NCBI RefSeq assembly: GCF_030272615.1
Contig: NC_081409.1
Location: 876,749,594 to 876,813,593, forward strand
Reading direction: 5' to 3'
DNA length: 64,000 nt
Source of the DNA: Cryptomeria japonica
Taxonomy: Eukaryota; Streptophyta; Pinopsida; Cupressales; Cupressaceae
Each line of letters starts with the position of its first letter. The stretch's first letter is position 1. Below are positions 43,870 to 55,032 of the stretch, piece after piece. Both the position numbers and the translations under genes were made by a program. The notes below the pieces were generated by a model that saw only the letters and a program-made list of their open reading frames with translations, ran no database searches and was not told the DNA's origin.

Positions 43870-44764
43870 TGTAAGGAAGTTAAGTAGTGGAAACAACTTC
43901 CTACACTAACCTTGAGAGGAGGGTAATGCAAATTTTTTTTAGATCATTACAACAGTTACAGAAAATAGAAATAGATATAATAGCAATCATACCACAACAC
44001 AATGATTTACGTGGGGAAAACCCTTTCGGGAGAAAAACCCCACCCTCCAAAAGCAGCTCAATATTTTATTCAGCAATCAAAAATAGATTACAACATACTT
44101 GCAGAGCAAGCTCTTCGCAGGAGTACCACTAATCAGAGATTCAAAGGCAACTCAATAGCCATAAGACTCTTACACACAACCTCTATCTCACACACCTCAT
44201 AAATAGGAGATACAATACAGGAAACCGTCAAACGGTATTACAAAACCATGGGTTAAAACCACCCAATAAGGTGTAGCCGACCTTATCTCCCTTCTAGATT
44301 CCCTATGATATGTTAAAGCACACATCAACATGTGTCGCTCCCCTTTTACAGCTCATTTATGTATCCGATACAAATTATTTTTCCTATTTCAGGAGTACAA
44401 ACTTCCGGAGGCCATAACTTGAGAACCGGGTGTCCGATTGACGAACCGTTTGAAGCGCCGGAAAGCTCGCGAAGTGCTCTATCACCTCATAATCTGCTGC
44501 ACTAGTTAAAACCACTTTTCAAGGCATTTAAGAGCCTCTAAATCCCCCAAAATTAAGTTTAAACATTTTATCGCACCCCTCCAAGATGAAAAATTTAATA
44601 TCTTCAAAACTAGCTGTGACCTTGCAATGCAACTTTACCGGAACGCTTATCTAGCCAACCAGAAGCTTCAAGGAGAGTTTCACACCATTTCATGCTCAAA
44701 TGAAAACTTACTATAAATAGTAACCTCGCATAAATGCAAGGTTGAGACACCATTTTTCCCAACA
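43870..44764 (-). repeat. 3' LTR of the intact copia element
   Basis: On the element strand TGTTGGGAAAAATGG...CTTCCTTACA. It matches 48992-49883. Confidence 0.93.
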
Positions 44765-44765
44765 A

Positions 44766-44775
44766 ATCTCCCACT
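44766..44775 (-). other. Polypurine tract of the intact copia element
   Basis: AGTGGGAGAT on the minus strand, directly before the LTR start TGTTGGG. Confidence 0.8.
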
Positions 44776-44820
44776 TGTCGAACACCTTGCAGGAGTGGAA
44801 GGGAATGTCAACACAATGAA

Positions 44821-47800
44821 TCAATTGCTAGGGGCCATAAGGCCCATAGACTCTGAACACCATCTGAACTTCTCTGTGCTCATAGCCTTAGTTAAAGCAT
44901 CTGCAACATTCATCAAAGTTTCCACCTTAACCAGCTTTACCCTACCATCTTCGACCATATCTCTAACAAAATGATACTGAACATCAATATGTTTGGTCCG
45001 GGCATGAAATGTCGGGTTCTTAGCTAGGCTAATTGCACTCTGACTGTCACAGTAAACTGTCACTGTACCTTGTTTTATTCCAATATCCGAACACAGGCTC
45101 TTAAGCCAAATGGCCTCTTTACAAGCATGAGTAGCTGCCATATACTCTGCTTCAGTAGTGGATAAAGCAACCACAGCCTGTCGCTTACTCATCCAACTAA
45201 TTGCACCACCAAACAAAGTAAACACATAAGCACTGGTGGATCTTCTGCTATCAATATCACCTGCCCAATCTGAATCCACATAACCATGGATATCAAAGGA
45301 AGTCATGTCTCCAACTGAATTACCATGATAACACAAAGAATACTCTGAAGAACCCTTCAAATATCTGAAGACTCTTTTGACTGCATCCCAATGAACTCTA
45401 CTAGGATTAGACATATATCTAGAAAGTACTCCCACTGCTTGGGCAATATCTGGTCTAGTACAGACCATAGCATACATCAAGCTTCCAACCGCACTCTGGT
45501 AAGGCACTCTACTCATGTCTTCCATCTCCGATGGGGATGTAGGACAATCTGAAACAGATAGTTTCATTCCAACTGTAAAAGGAACACTCAATGGTCTACA
45601 ATTCTGCATGTTGAACCTCTGTAACACTGAATTCACATACTTACTCTGGCCTAGCCATAGCTTTCTGTTCACCCTATCTCTTCTAATTTCCATCCCAAGA
45701 TTGTGCTTTGCTGCACCAAGATCTTTCATTTCAAATTTAGCAGCGAGCTGAGACTTCAGTTCTGAAATCATACCTTTCCCTTTACCAATGAATAACATAT
45801 CATCAACATACAATGCAATGAATAAGAAATGATCACCATCAGATTTATAATAAACACAGTGATCTGATTTAGAATGTTCAAATCCCAAACTCAACACATA
45901 TGTATCAAATTTCTGGTACCACATCCTAGGACTTTGTTTGAGGCCATACAAAGATTTCTTCAATTTACAGACCAAATTACTTTTGCCTTTCACCACATAG
46001 TGCTCCGGCTGTGTCATATAAATATCTTCTTCCAAATCACCATGAAGGAAAGCGGTTTTCACATCCATTTGCTCAACCTCTAAATCATAAGCAGTAGCAA
46101 TAGAAAGCAAAAATCTAATGGACGTCATTTTTGCAACAGGAGAAAATATCTCACCGTAATCAACACCCTCAACCTGAGAGTAGCCTTTTGCAACCAACCT
46201 TGCTTTATACTTCTCAATGCTTCCATTTGAACCAATCTTTTTCTTGAACACCCATTTACAACCAACAGGTTTTCGTCCTTTAGGCAATGGTACAAGATCC
46301 CATGTATCATTCTTTTTCAAAGCTGCCATTTCTTCCTCCATAGCAATCTTCCAAGATTCTGCATCATTCATACCTAATGCCTCTTCTACAGATTTCGGTT
46401 CATCCACACTAGTATTCAGAGCAAAAATACATCTCCAATCATTAGGTGAATACCTTTCAGGTGGTTGTCTATGTCTTGTAGACCTTTGAACAAGCTGAGT
46501 TGGAGGTTCTTCCTCCTCTTCTGAAGATTCAGAGCTAGACGAGCTCTCCTCAACTTCTTGCCTATCTAGGGGTCTCGATTCAACTCTTTCAGGTGTAGAA
46601 GGAAGTTGAATCACATCTTCTTTTTTAGTCTGTTCTGGCTGCAATGTAACAGAAGGAGACTTAATTTCTCTAAAAATAACACTTCTACTGTGAATTACCT
46701 TTTGTGCAACAGGGTCCCAAAGCTTGTATCCTTTCACACCATAACTATACCCGATGAAGATACATTTCACAGCCTTGTTCTCCAACTTTGTTCGCTTCTC
46801 CTTTGGCACATGTGCATATGCCTCGCAACCAAAAACTCTAAGATGTCTCAATGAAGGCTTGTGACCTGACCATGCTTCCATAGGCGTTTTATCAACAAGG
46901 GCTGATGTAGGAGACCTGTTAATCAGGTAGCAAGCAGTGGCAACAGCTTCAGCCCAAAACTTTTGTTCGAGACCAGCACCACTCAACATACTCCTAGCCT
47001 TCTCGATCAGTGTCCTGTTCATTCTTTCTGCAACTCCATTCTGCTGTGGAGAATACGGAGTTGTCTTCTGCCTGTTAATTCCACAGTCTTTACAGAATCT
47101 ATCAAAATCATTAGAGCAAAACTCACCTCCATTATCAGTTCTCAAACATTTTATTTTCTTTCCAGTCTGCAACTCAACCATTGCTTTAAATTCTTTAAAA
47201 TGACTAAAAACTTCAGATTTACTCTTTAGAAAATATACCCATGTCCTTCTACTAAAATCATCAATAAATGAAACATAATATGTGGATTTTCCAATCGAAG
47301 AGACATCTACTGGACCAAACACATCAGAATGGATAAGATCCAAAACACCACAAGTTTTATGAGAACTCGAGTAAAACTGAACGCGGTTTTGTTTTCCATA
47401 AATGAAATGCTCACAGAAATCAAAGTCAAGATTACAATCATTCAAACCTTCAACAAGGTTTTTATTTTTCAAGGTCCTTAGACCCTTTTCTCCAATGTGG
47501 CCAAGTCTCTGGTGCCATAACATAGTCTTCTCTACAGGTAACTTTGCTTCAGACGAAAGAGCACCCTTAGGTACCCAAAAATCATTTCCATCTGCTGAAG
47601 GTGAAACCTTCAAATCTTCCAGTGAAGTATCCGTAGATTTACTTTTTACAGAAGTGCTATTACACTCAACAGTGTATGCTTCAAGCTTATACAAAGTGCC
47701 AAACCTGACACCTCTAGCAACTACCATAGCACCCTTAATCATCTTACATCCTACTTCAGAAAAGACTACCTGCACACCCGCATCTATCAGTTTGCTCACA

Positions 47801-48867
47801 GATAACAGGTTTCGTTTTAATCCAGGGATATGCAACACACCATTAATCCTTTTTATTCTACCATCAGAAAACCTGATTCTAACTTTACCTCGACCAAAAA
47901 TGTCTAGATGTGAATCATCACCCAAGTACACCTTACCTCCATTAAATCCTTCATATTCAGAAAACCAATCTCTATTGGAAGTCATATGAAAAGATGCACC
48001 TGAGTCAATTAGCCAGGCATCATTACCTGCATGAGTCACCAAAGCCGCAATAAAGGCATCGCCATCTTCCTTGTCGGACTCAGAATCAGAATCGAACTTT
48101 TTCTTTTTCTTCTTCTTCTTTTCTTCTTTGCAGTCCTTACGGATGTGACCCGGTTTACTGCAGTTCCAGCAAATGACTTTGGACTTTCCAGGAGATTTCG
48201 ATCTCCCTTTGGATTTGGACTTGTCGCGCTTCTCATTCTTCTTTCCATTCTCCTTAGGTCTTCCACGAACGGTTAGGGCTTCCTTTGAACTGATGGATAC
48301 CTTCCTTCGCATCTCTTCACCGAGTAGGGCACCCACCATGTCTTCAGATTTCAAAACAACAGAAGTACTACCGATAGCCATAACAAGAGAATCCCACGAA
48401 TCAGGCAAAGAACAAAGCAAGATCTGACATTTCTCCTCCTCATCCATCTTAACACCGATGGATACTAATTGAGCCACCAACATATTAAATGCTTCCAGGT
48501 GGTCTGCAATTCGTCCACCCTCTTCCATCTTCAAGGAATACAATTTCTTTCTTAAGAAAATTTGATTTAATAAAGATTTCACTTGATACATCTCACCAAG
48601 CTTAGTCCATAGCTTCTTTGCAGAGTTTTCTTCATGGACATTGATTAGAACAGAGTCTGCCAGGCACAGTCTGATTAGACCCTTGGCTTTTCGGTCCATA
48701 ACATCATACTGAGCTGCCGCAGTAGGATCTGAGGGCCTTTGGACATTCGCATCAACAGCATCCCAAAGATCTCGATCTATTAGCAGATCTTCCGTCTTCA
48801 GCTTCCACATCTCAAAATTACTTCCATTAAATTTCTCCACCTCTATTCTCCCTGACGAACTCGCCAT
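44821..48867 (-). CDS. Copia Gag-Pol polyprotein, 1348 residues, apparently intact
   Basis: Domains in order. Gag starts MASSSGRIEVEKFNGSNFEMW, with a UBN2-type region to about residue 200. Zinc knuckle CWNCSKPGHIRKDC (about 235), followed by a poly-Lys and acidic linker. Protease WLIDSGASFHMTSNRDW (about 285). Pre-integrase with WHQRLGHIGEKG and C..C in the CNLDFDFC region. Integrase with D in HSDVFGP, D in RTDNGGEF and E in NGVAERMN. RT with WKIAMEEEMAALKKNDTWDL, MDVKTAFLHGDLEEDIYM and YVDDMLFIGKG. RNase H with VDSDWAGD, TEAEYMAATHACKEAIWL and CDSQSA, ending in VADALTKAMS. All key residues are present and there is no stop. Overall similarity is to the Tork/Tnt1 group. The start is the first ATG, about 105 nt after the PBS. 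Confidence 0.97.
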   Translation of the reverse strand: MASSSGRIEVEKFNGSNFEMWKLKTEDLLIDRDLWDAVDANVQRPSDPTAAAQYDVMDRKAKGLIRLCLADSVLINVHEENSAKKLWTKLGEMYQVKSLLNQIFLRKKLYSLKMEEGGRIADHLEAFNMLVAQLVSIGVKMDEEEKCQILLCSLPDSWDSLVMAIGSTSVVLKSEDMVGALLGEEMRRKVSISSKEALTVRGRPKENGKKNEKRDKSKSKGRSKSPGKSKVICWNCSKPGHIRKDCKEEKKKKKKKKFDSDSESDKEDGDAFIAALVTHAGNDAWLIDSGASFHMTSNRDWFSEYEGFNGGKVYLGDDSHLDIFGRGKVRIRFSDGRIKRINGVLHIPGLKRNLLSVSKLIDAGVQVVFSEVGCKMIKGAMVVARGVRFGTLYKLEAYTVECNSTSVKSKSTDTSLEDLKVSPSADGNDFWVPKGALSSEAKLPVEKTMLWHQRLGHIGEKGLRTLKNKNLVEGLNDCNLDFDFCEHFIYGKQNRVQFYSSSHKTCGVLDLIHSDVFGPVDVSSIGKSTYYVSFIDDFSRRTWVYFLKSKSEVFSHFKEFKAMVELQTGKKIKCLRTDNGGEFCSNDFDRFCKDCGINRQKTTPYSPQQNGVAERMNRTLIEKARSMLSGAGLEQKFWAEAVATACYLINRSPTSALVDKTPMEAWSGHKPSLRHLRVFGCEAYAHVPKEKRTKLENKAVKCIFIGYSYGVKGYKLWDPVAQKVIHSRSVIFREIKSPSVTLQPEQTKKEDVIQLPSTPERVESRPLDRQEVEESSSSSESSEEEEEPPTQLVQRSTRHRQPPERYSPNDWRCIFALNTSVDEPKSVEEALGMNDAESWKIAMEEEMAALKKNDTWDLVPLPKGRKPVGCKWVFKKKIGSNGSIEKYKARLVAKGYSQVEGVDYGEIFSPVAKMTSIRFLLSIATAYDLEVEQMDVKTAFLHGDLEEDIYMTQPEHYVVKGKSNLVCKLKKSLYGLKQSPRMWYQKFDTYVLSLGFEHSKSDHCVYYKSDGDHFLFIALYVDDMLFIGKGKGMISELKSQLAAKFEMKDLGAAKHNLGMEIRRDRVNRKLWLGQSKYVNSVLQRFNMQNCRPLSVPFTVGMKLSVSDCPTSPSEMEDMSRVPYQSAVGSLMYAMVCTRPDIAQAVGVLSRYMSNPSRVHWDAVKRVFRYLKGSSEYSLCYHGNSVGDMTSFDIHGYVDSDWAGDIDSRRSTSAYVFTLFGGAISWMSKRQAVVALSTTEAEYMAATHACKEAIWLKSLCSDIGIKQGTVTVYCDSQSAISLAKNPTFHARTKHIDVQYHFVRDMVEDGRVKLVKVETLMNVADALTKAMSTEKFRWCSESMGLMAPSN

Positions 48868-48976
48868 CTGAATATTCCTGCAACAAGATCAAAAAGTGTC
48901 TTCTGCACAAGCTCCCACTCAAATCTGGATTAGTTCAAAAAACCCAACTGCCCACAATTGAAACCAAAGGTGATCA

Positions 48977-48989
48977 GGCTCTGATACCA
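48977..48989 (-). other. Primer-binding site of the intact copia element
   Basis: TGGTATCAGAGCC on the minus strand, two bases from the LTR at 48992. Confidence 0.93.
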
Positions 48990-48991
48990 CT

Positions 48992-49883
48992 TGTAAGGAA
49001 GTTAAGTAGCGGAAACAACTTCCTACACTAACCTTGAGAGGAGGGTAATGCAAATTTTTTTCAGATCATTACAACAATTACAGAAAATAGAAATAGATAT
49101 AATAGCAATCATACCACAACACAATGATTTACGTGGGGAAAACCCTTTCGGGAGAAAAACCCCACCCTCCAAAAGCAGCTCAATATTTTATTCAGCAATC
49201 AAAAACAGATTACAACATACTTGCAGAGAAAGCTCTTCGTAGGAGTACCACTAATCAGAGATTCAGAGGCAACTCAATAGCCATAAGACTCTTACACACA
49301 ACCTCTATCTCACACACCTCATAAATAGGAGATAAAATACAAGAAACCGTCAAACGGTATTACAAAACCATGGGTTAAAACCACCCAATAAGGTGTAGCC
49401 GACCTTATCTCCCTTCTAGATGCCCTATGATATGTTAAAGCACACATCAACATGTGTCGCTCCCCTTTTACAGCTCATTTATGTATCCGATACAAATTAT
49501 TTTTCCTATTTCAGGAGTACAAACTTCCGGAGGCCATAACTTGAGAATCAGGTGTCCGATTGACGAACCGTTTGAAGCGCCGGAAAGCTCGCGAAGTGCT
49601 CTATCACCTCATAACCCGCTGCGCTGGTTACGGCCACTTTTCAGGGCGTTTCGGAGCCTCTAAAGCCCCCAAAATTAAGTTTAAACATTTTATCGCACCC
49701 CTCCAAGACGAAAAATTTAATATCTTCAAAACTAGCTGTGACCTTGCAATGCAACTTTACCGGAATGCTTATCTAGCCAACCAGAAGCTTCAGGGAGAGT
49801 TTCGCACCATTTCATGCTCAAATGAAAACTTACTATAAATAGTAACCTCACATAAATGCAAGGTTGAGACACCATTTTTCCAT
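48992..49883 (-). repeat. 5' LTR of the intact copia element
   Basis: Near-identical to 43870-44764; scattered substitutions only (for example AGATGAAAAATT versus AGACGAAAAATT). The outer end is slightly eroded near 49879-49883. Confidence 0.9.
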
Positions 49884-51215
49884 GTTATGCCTTGTACGCA
49901 TTTGTTGTTGTTTGTTCAAGGGGTGTAAGTCCTTGACTACAACCTCTTTTGCACTTGGTAAAATACATCCATAATGAATTCACTCTCCCAATTGGGTTAA
50001 AAAGAGAATCATCCTTCATTAAGAATCACTTTCACCTCACAAAAGAAGGAAGTATTGCATTCTTATTCTCTTCTTTGTCTTATTCTAGAAGATGTTATAT
50101 TTGTCTAAGACAATTCCTCTCGGGGATAGGTGTCTTTTGTACAAAGATATCTTCTCCTCTAAGGATCTCCTTTACAAATACTACAAGATATCCCTTTTCA
50201 ACTATCTTATCCTTGCTTAAAGAGTGCAAAACTCTCTTGCTTGGATCTATGACATTGTTGCATTTTTGGGGTATCTTCTTTTGTGATGAAGGTAGGTATC
50301 CTTGTTCTACTTTGCTTATGACATAAACATTACACTTTTGAGCAATGGGTCATTCTCAGAACCAGAGCACAGACTCTTAGAGCGAGATGTCTCCATTTTT
50401 CTTTTATGCAAGGTGATTATTCTCGAAACCAGAGCACAGACTCTTAGAGCGAGATGTCACGCTTTTGTACTATACATATACAGGTTGTAGCATACTTGGG
50501 CATAGACTCCTATGAGGTGATTCTAACCTCCCTTACACACATATGCACGAGGTTGAGTGGAACTAGCAGCATAAGGCTAGACTTTCTCACTCTCCTCCCT
50601 TACATGGATCATCTAGATAGACTCTAGGGGCTAGTTTTCCATGTCCTTTTCCCATGGATCACCTAGGCAAGATCTAGGGGCGAGAAGTCCATGTTTTCTT
50701 TCTCACTATTCTTTTCATGGATCACCAATGTGTATATTCATGCTTTTTTTTCCTTTCTTTGCATTTTGTTTCCATTTACATCCTTCATCTTGTGTTAGAG
50801 AACTCTCAAACCCTCGCACTCTTTGTTGTGTTGGAATTGAGATTTAGTCCTCTTTCTTACCAAATGATTCTCCATTAGTTTTTGATCTCATATCAAATCT
50901 TCTTGTGAGCATTTGTCATCAATATTCTTTAACAATTCGAAGTGGTAAACATGATACCCTATTTCAACTCACTAAAATTAGCAAGCCGAAACAGGGGGGG
51001 GCATATAGCTACCCTCGAATTTTCGTCACCTTCCTTAGTAAGCATTAGGTGATTTTGTGATCTAACATGTGTTTTGTAGGGTGCGGTTCCTAACTGTGTA
51101 CTGCAGATACCGTTGGGGGCTTCGTTCGACAGACTTATGGATATATCCTTTTTCAAATAATGTTTACTTTTCTATACTTTAGCTTGCATATGCACGTAGT
51201 GTTCATATGACCGCT
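49884..51215 (+). other. 3' non-coding interior of the inner element
   Basis: No gene. It contains two copies of CAGAGCACAGACTCTTAGAG (50361 and 50429) and ATGGATCACCTAGG words. The block GTGTAAGTCCTTGACTACAA at about 49920 recurs in the outer element near 53808. Confidence 0.65.
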
Positions 51216-51230
51216 AAAGTGGGGGCTAAA
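51216..51230 (+). other. Polypurine tract of the inner element
   Basis: AAAGTGGGGGCTAAA abutting the 3' LTR start TGTAGTGTC. Confidence 0.88.
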
Positions 51231-52868
51231 TGTAGTGTCATAAATTGTACGCACTTGCTAGGGTGGTAGAATTTCACACCTAGTTTAGCACCCGCCTTGG
51301 CGCATTTTGCATTTTGCATTGCATTTCCTCTTTAGCACTTAATTAATCAAATTAATTAGGTCTAAGGTCCTATTTCATCATCTCCCATATCATAAATTTG
51401 GGCCCTTTCATTAAAGTGTGCCCCTTTCATTTTATTCTTCCAATACATCATTTAATCAAAAACCCTAATTAGGTCCTATTTTGAACTTGGGGGCTTGATT
51501 TCGGGGGTCAAAACATCTCAAAATCACCTGTAACTTTGGGATTCTCTCTAAAATCATCATATCCGATGGCCCTGAAAATTTGGTGAAAAGTTGTCGAGAC
51601 CATGGCGCCCGGCGTGCACATGGTCCCGGACATTTTTCCCAAAATTTTAGGAGCGCGATCCAATCATAAAATAAAGCTTAACCCCAAGAAATTGGCGGGA
51701 GATTCAATCTCTAGGTCGGCCAAAAGTTGGAATTAAGACCTAGGGTTTCATATATAAGAGCTCTCTTTCTTCATTTGAAAGGATCAAAATTTTGGCTTTC
51801 GAGGACCTTCTATGCAGCGAAAGAGAAGATCTTTGAAGACTTCAATAACATTCAACATCCATCCATCAAGCATTCATCAATTTCATTCATTTAGGGCTTG
51901 GGAGACATTGAAGAACAATAGGAGATTACCGACTGAAGATTGGCTTGTACTCCTCCCTTAAGGGTTGGGTATGATTTCATGTTGTTTTCATGTCTTTGCA
52001 TAAAGCTTCAATATATCCTTCATTCATGCTTTAGATCACTTTGCATCTTGATTTAGAGCATTTACATTATCATTTACAAGCAATTAGGGTTTACTTTCTA
52101 GGTTGCTCTAGTTTGCTTTCTTGCATTTAAGGACCTTGCACACACACTAGGTCTGCACACACAATACATTTTACAATACAACTTGGCTATTTGTGGAGGT
52201 GGAAATCACCGAAGCAGGGGTTTGACTAAGGCAAAACCCTATATAGCCGCCCAAACACCTTTTCATATATAAGTGCAGGTTTCGGGACTCGGACGATGCC
52301 GCAAGTTACAGATCCGGAAGAAGCAGACGGAGACCAAACAACACACCAAATCTCAAAGCAAAAGACCAGGACAGGGGCGTGGGGTGCCCTGGTCCCTGGG
52401 ACAGGGGCGCTGGGCGCCCTGGTCCTCCTGACAGACAGCATTTTCAGCATTTTTGACAGCTTTTCCAGAGTGCAAAACAACAGTTTCCAGAGCAGTTTCA
52501 GGGGCAGAATCAGGACAGTGGCGCCCGCGCCCCCGTCCTGAACATTTTCAGTCAGATTTTAACTCCAGGTATGCATTTGAATTCTTGTCTTGTCCTTGTG
52601 TTTACAACTTTCCATTGTTTAAGTTCAATTCTGCAATCTTGTTATTAGTTCATACTTGCACTTTGGGGTTAGGGATTGAACTTGCATCATTCTATCTTTC
52701 AATTACAACAAAGGAATAGAAATCCTAATAGGTAGCCCGTGGCTCTCTCTTCCACAAAAAGAAGTAGCCAATTGTGTGATACCTCTAGGCTCTTTCGTAT
52801 TCCACAAATGTGTGATTGAAAGTGAGATTAGGGCATGTTTGCTTAGTGTCACTTTTTTCCCCTACACA
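51231..52868 (+). repeat. 3' LTR of the inner gypsy-related element
   Basis: TGTAGTGTCATAAATTG...CCCCTACACA. It matches 38649-40336, lacking one GACCATGG unit near 51600 and one 27-nt hairpin module near 52390. TATA box at 51751-51758. Confidence 0.93.
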
Positions 52869-52873
52869 CTTGG

Positions 52874-55032
52874 AAAATGTAAAGCATATCCTTGATCATT
52901 GTTCTCATTGTCTTTTTCATCATGGTGGTTCTCATATCGTGCTCGTATATGTCTTTCAACAGATCTTGCTCTCTTTCTTGGTGAAGAGGTAGTGCCCTAG
53001 CACTCCTCTCACCTCGTGTTGCTCCTCATACTATGAAACAAGTAGTAAACTTAATTTGGGGCTCCTTTTCATTATAGGTGTCACTTTTTTAATTTCAAAC
53101 ATCTTAAGGGTAGCAACATGATTCCTCTCTATCCTATCCCTTATCCTTTAGTTTCACTATTTCCTTTATGGACTACATTATTCATAACTTGATGTACTTT
53201 CTTTCATAGAGTTATCCTTCATGTGAGTACATGTGTGTCCCCTTGTTAGGACTTATTCTATGTTTGAAATGACATGCCTCTTATGAATAATCTCTCCTAG
53301 GGAAATGTGTGATTATTACCCCTAATCTATTCTTGTCTTCTTGCTTGGGGGGTCAAGGATAGATTTTCCCTTTCTCTTTTTCTATATAAAGTATCACGAT
53401 TCCCTCCAGGGGCTTGTATTTTTCATATGTTGATATCCTTTCTTGCAATGGTATGTATTTTATGACTAATCCCTCTTTAGCGGAATCTTTGATCTCTCTT
53501 TCTTTCTCTCTCTCTTTGAAGATTACCTTTTCTTTAGAGTTGCATTTTATATATACTAATGTCATTTCTTGCTTTGGATATCCATTCATGTGAGTATATT
53601 GTGCATTTTCTTATGTTCAATCTCTCTTTGGAAGCTGTGTAATTCTTCTCATTGTCCTTACACTTGGGGGGAAATGATTTCTCTTTCTTTCTCTCTCCCT
53701 CTCTAAGGATCTATTTTTCCTTTGTTGAGTGATGTTTGTTTCATGATTTGGTGTTATTTCCTTGTGTGAAATTATTATTTTCTCAAGGATTCTCTCTTAT
53801 GCAAGAGGTGTAAGTCCTTGGCTACAACGTCTTTTTCACTTGGTTATGTACACCTATCATAAACTTACACCCTCACAAAAGTTCAAAAGTGTATCATCCT
53901 TCATCAAGAATCCCTTTCACCTAGAAATAGGGGGAAGGTATGCACATTCTTGTTCTCCTTCCCTTATTTTCGTAGAAGATTCTATATTTGTTCAGGAAAC
54001 TCCTCTTGGCGGTAGATGTCTTTTGAGAAAAGATCTCTTCTCCTCCAAGGATCTCCTTTGCACTTGTTGCAAAATATCTCTTTTTCAACTATCTTACCCT
54101 TGCTTAAAGAGTATTCCCTCTCTAGCTTGGATTTATGACATTGTTGCATAAAGGATATCTCCTTAGCGTTGAAGGTTGGTATCCTTGTTTCTAGCTTCCT
54201 TAAGACATAAACATAAGGCTATGTTGACATTTTAAGGGGGGGCACCCATATCACTCCTTCTGTAGCATATTTTTGCATGTCTTAAACGTGGTGTTCATTC
54301 TCCAAGCTAGAGATAAACTCTTACACAAGATGATTCATGCTTGAAACCAAACACAACATTTGATATATGTCTTATATGGGGATATACATCACTGAAACTA
54401 GAGAAAAAATCTTATGTGGGATTTCCTCGAAACCAGGCATGTATCTATTTCAATCAGGGTTACACATTCTTGAAACTAAAGAAAAACTCTAAAATGAGAT
54501 GTTCCCAAAGTTGCACATTCGCCCCTTGGCATTAGCACACACATTTTCACACATAGTCGCCCCTCGGAAGTTGGCATTTACATTTACATTACATGTCTTA
54601 AATAGTTTGAAGCACACTCGAAACCAGAGGAAACAAACTCTTATACGGGGTGCTATACACTTGAAATGAGACATCACTTGCACACACACACAAGGATGAG
54701 TGGAACTAGCAGAATAGGGATAGACTATTCCTTCTCTCATCCCTGACATAGATCACCTAGATTCAAAAATCTAAGGGCGAGCTGTCTATGTTCTCCTCTC
54801 TCATCATTCTTCTCATGGATCACCTGGATAAACACATGTGGTGTGCATTCATTCTCTCTCTCTTCTTCCTCTCATGAACTCGTAGATTTTCTATTGATAG
54901 TTCATGGATGATTCTTTCTTTTCTCTTTTATATGATCACTTGTGTTCATGAGATGACATTTTTCAAGAATGATATTAGTTGTTGAGACATTTTGATATCG
55001 AGGTCTCTTCAACTAGTTGATATCTTTGCTTG
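52874..55032 (+). other. Outer gypsy-related element, remnant and 3' non-coding region
   Basis: The first 150 bp continue the outer coding remnant (repeat of the CLFHHGGSH-coding phrase). The rest is non-coding and homologous in blocks to 49884-51215 and 33300-34280. It is cut at 55032 by the Tat-type element, about 250 bp before where its polypurine tract should be. Confidence 0.6.
54290..54670 (+). repeat. Degenerate repeat CTTGAAACCAGAG...ACTCTTA...GGGAT
   Basis: About six units of 45-70 bp with GAAACCAGA or GAAACTAGAG, then ACTCTTA or TCTTATG, then GATG or GGGAT. The same motif occurs twice in the inner element at 50350-50460. Confidence 0.6.

Larger units (their letters stand above)
43870..49883 (-). 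mobile_element. Intact Ty1/copia retrotransposon (minus strand, Tork/Tnt1-like)
   Basis: LTRs of about 895 and 892 bp with few differences, PBS TGGTATCAGAGCC, a polypurine tract, and a single uninterrupted 1348-codon polyprotein. The left flank TTTAT corresponds to a changed TGTTAT at the right edge, where the outer LTR end seems to have lost a few bases. It lies within the 3' non-coding region of the inner gypsy-related element. Confidence 0.93.
38649..52868 (+). mobile_element. Inner gypsy-related element lacking RT (with nested copia)
   Basis: LTRs at 38649-40336 and 51231-52868, a PBS-like site at 40340, a polypurine tract at 51216-51230, and the perfect TSD CTTGG (38644-38648 and 52869-52873). 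Without the nested copia element the interior is about 4.9 kb and encodes only a protease/G-patch protein. There is no RT, RNase H or integrase. The LTRs are closely similar apart from small deletions in GC-rich repeats, so insertion looks fairly recent. Confidence 0.88.

Noticed and set aside
45515-48427. Plus-strand ORFs of 60-195 codons across the intact copia element
   Set aside because: All are antisense to the 1348-codon polyprotein and show no domain sense.
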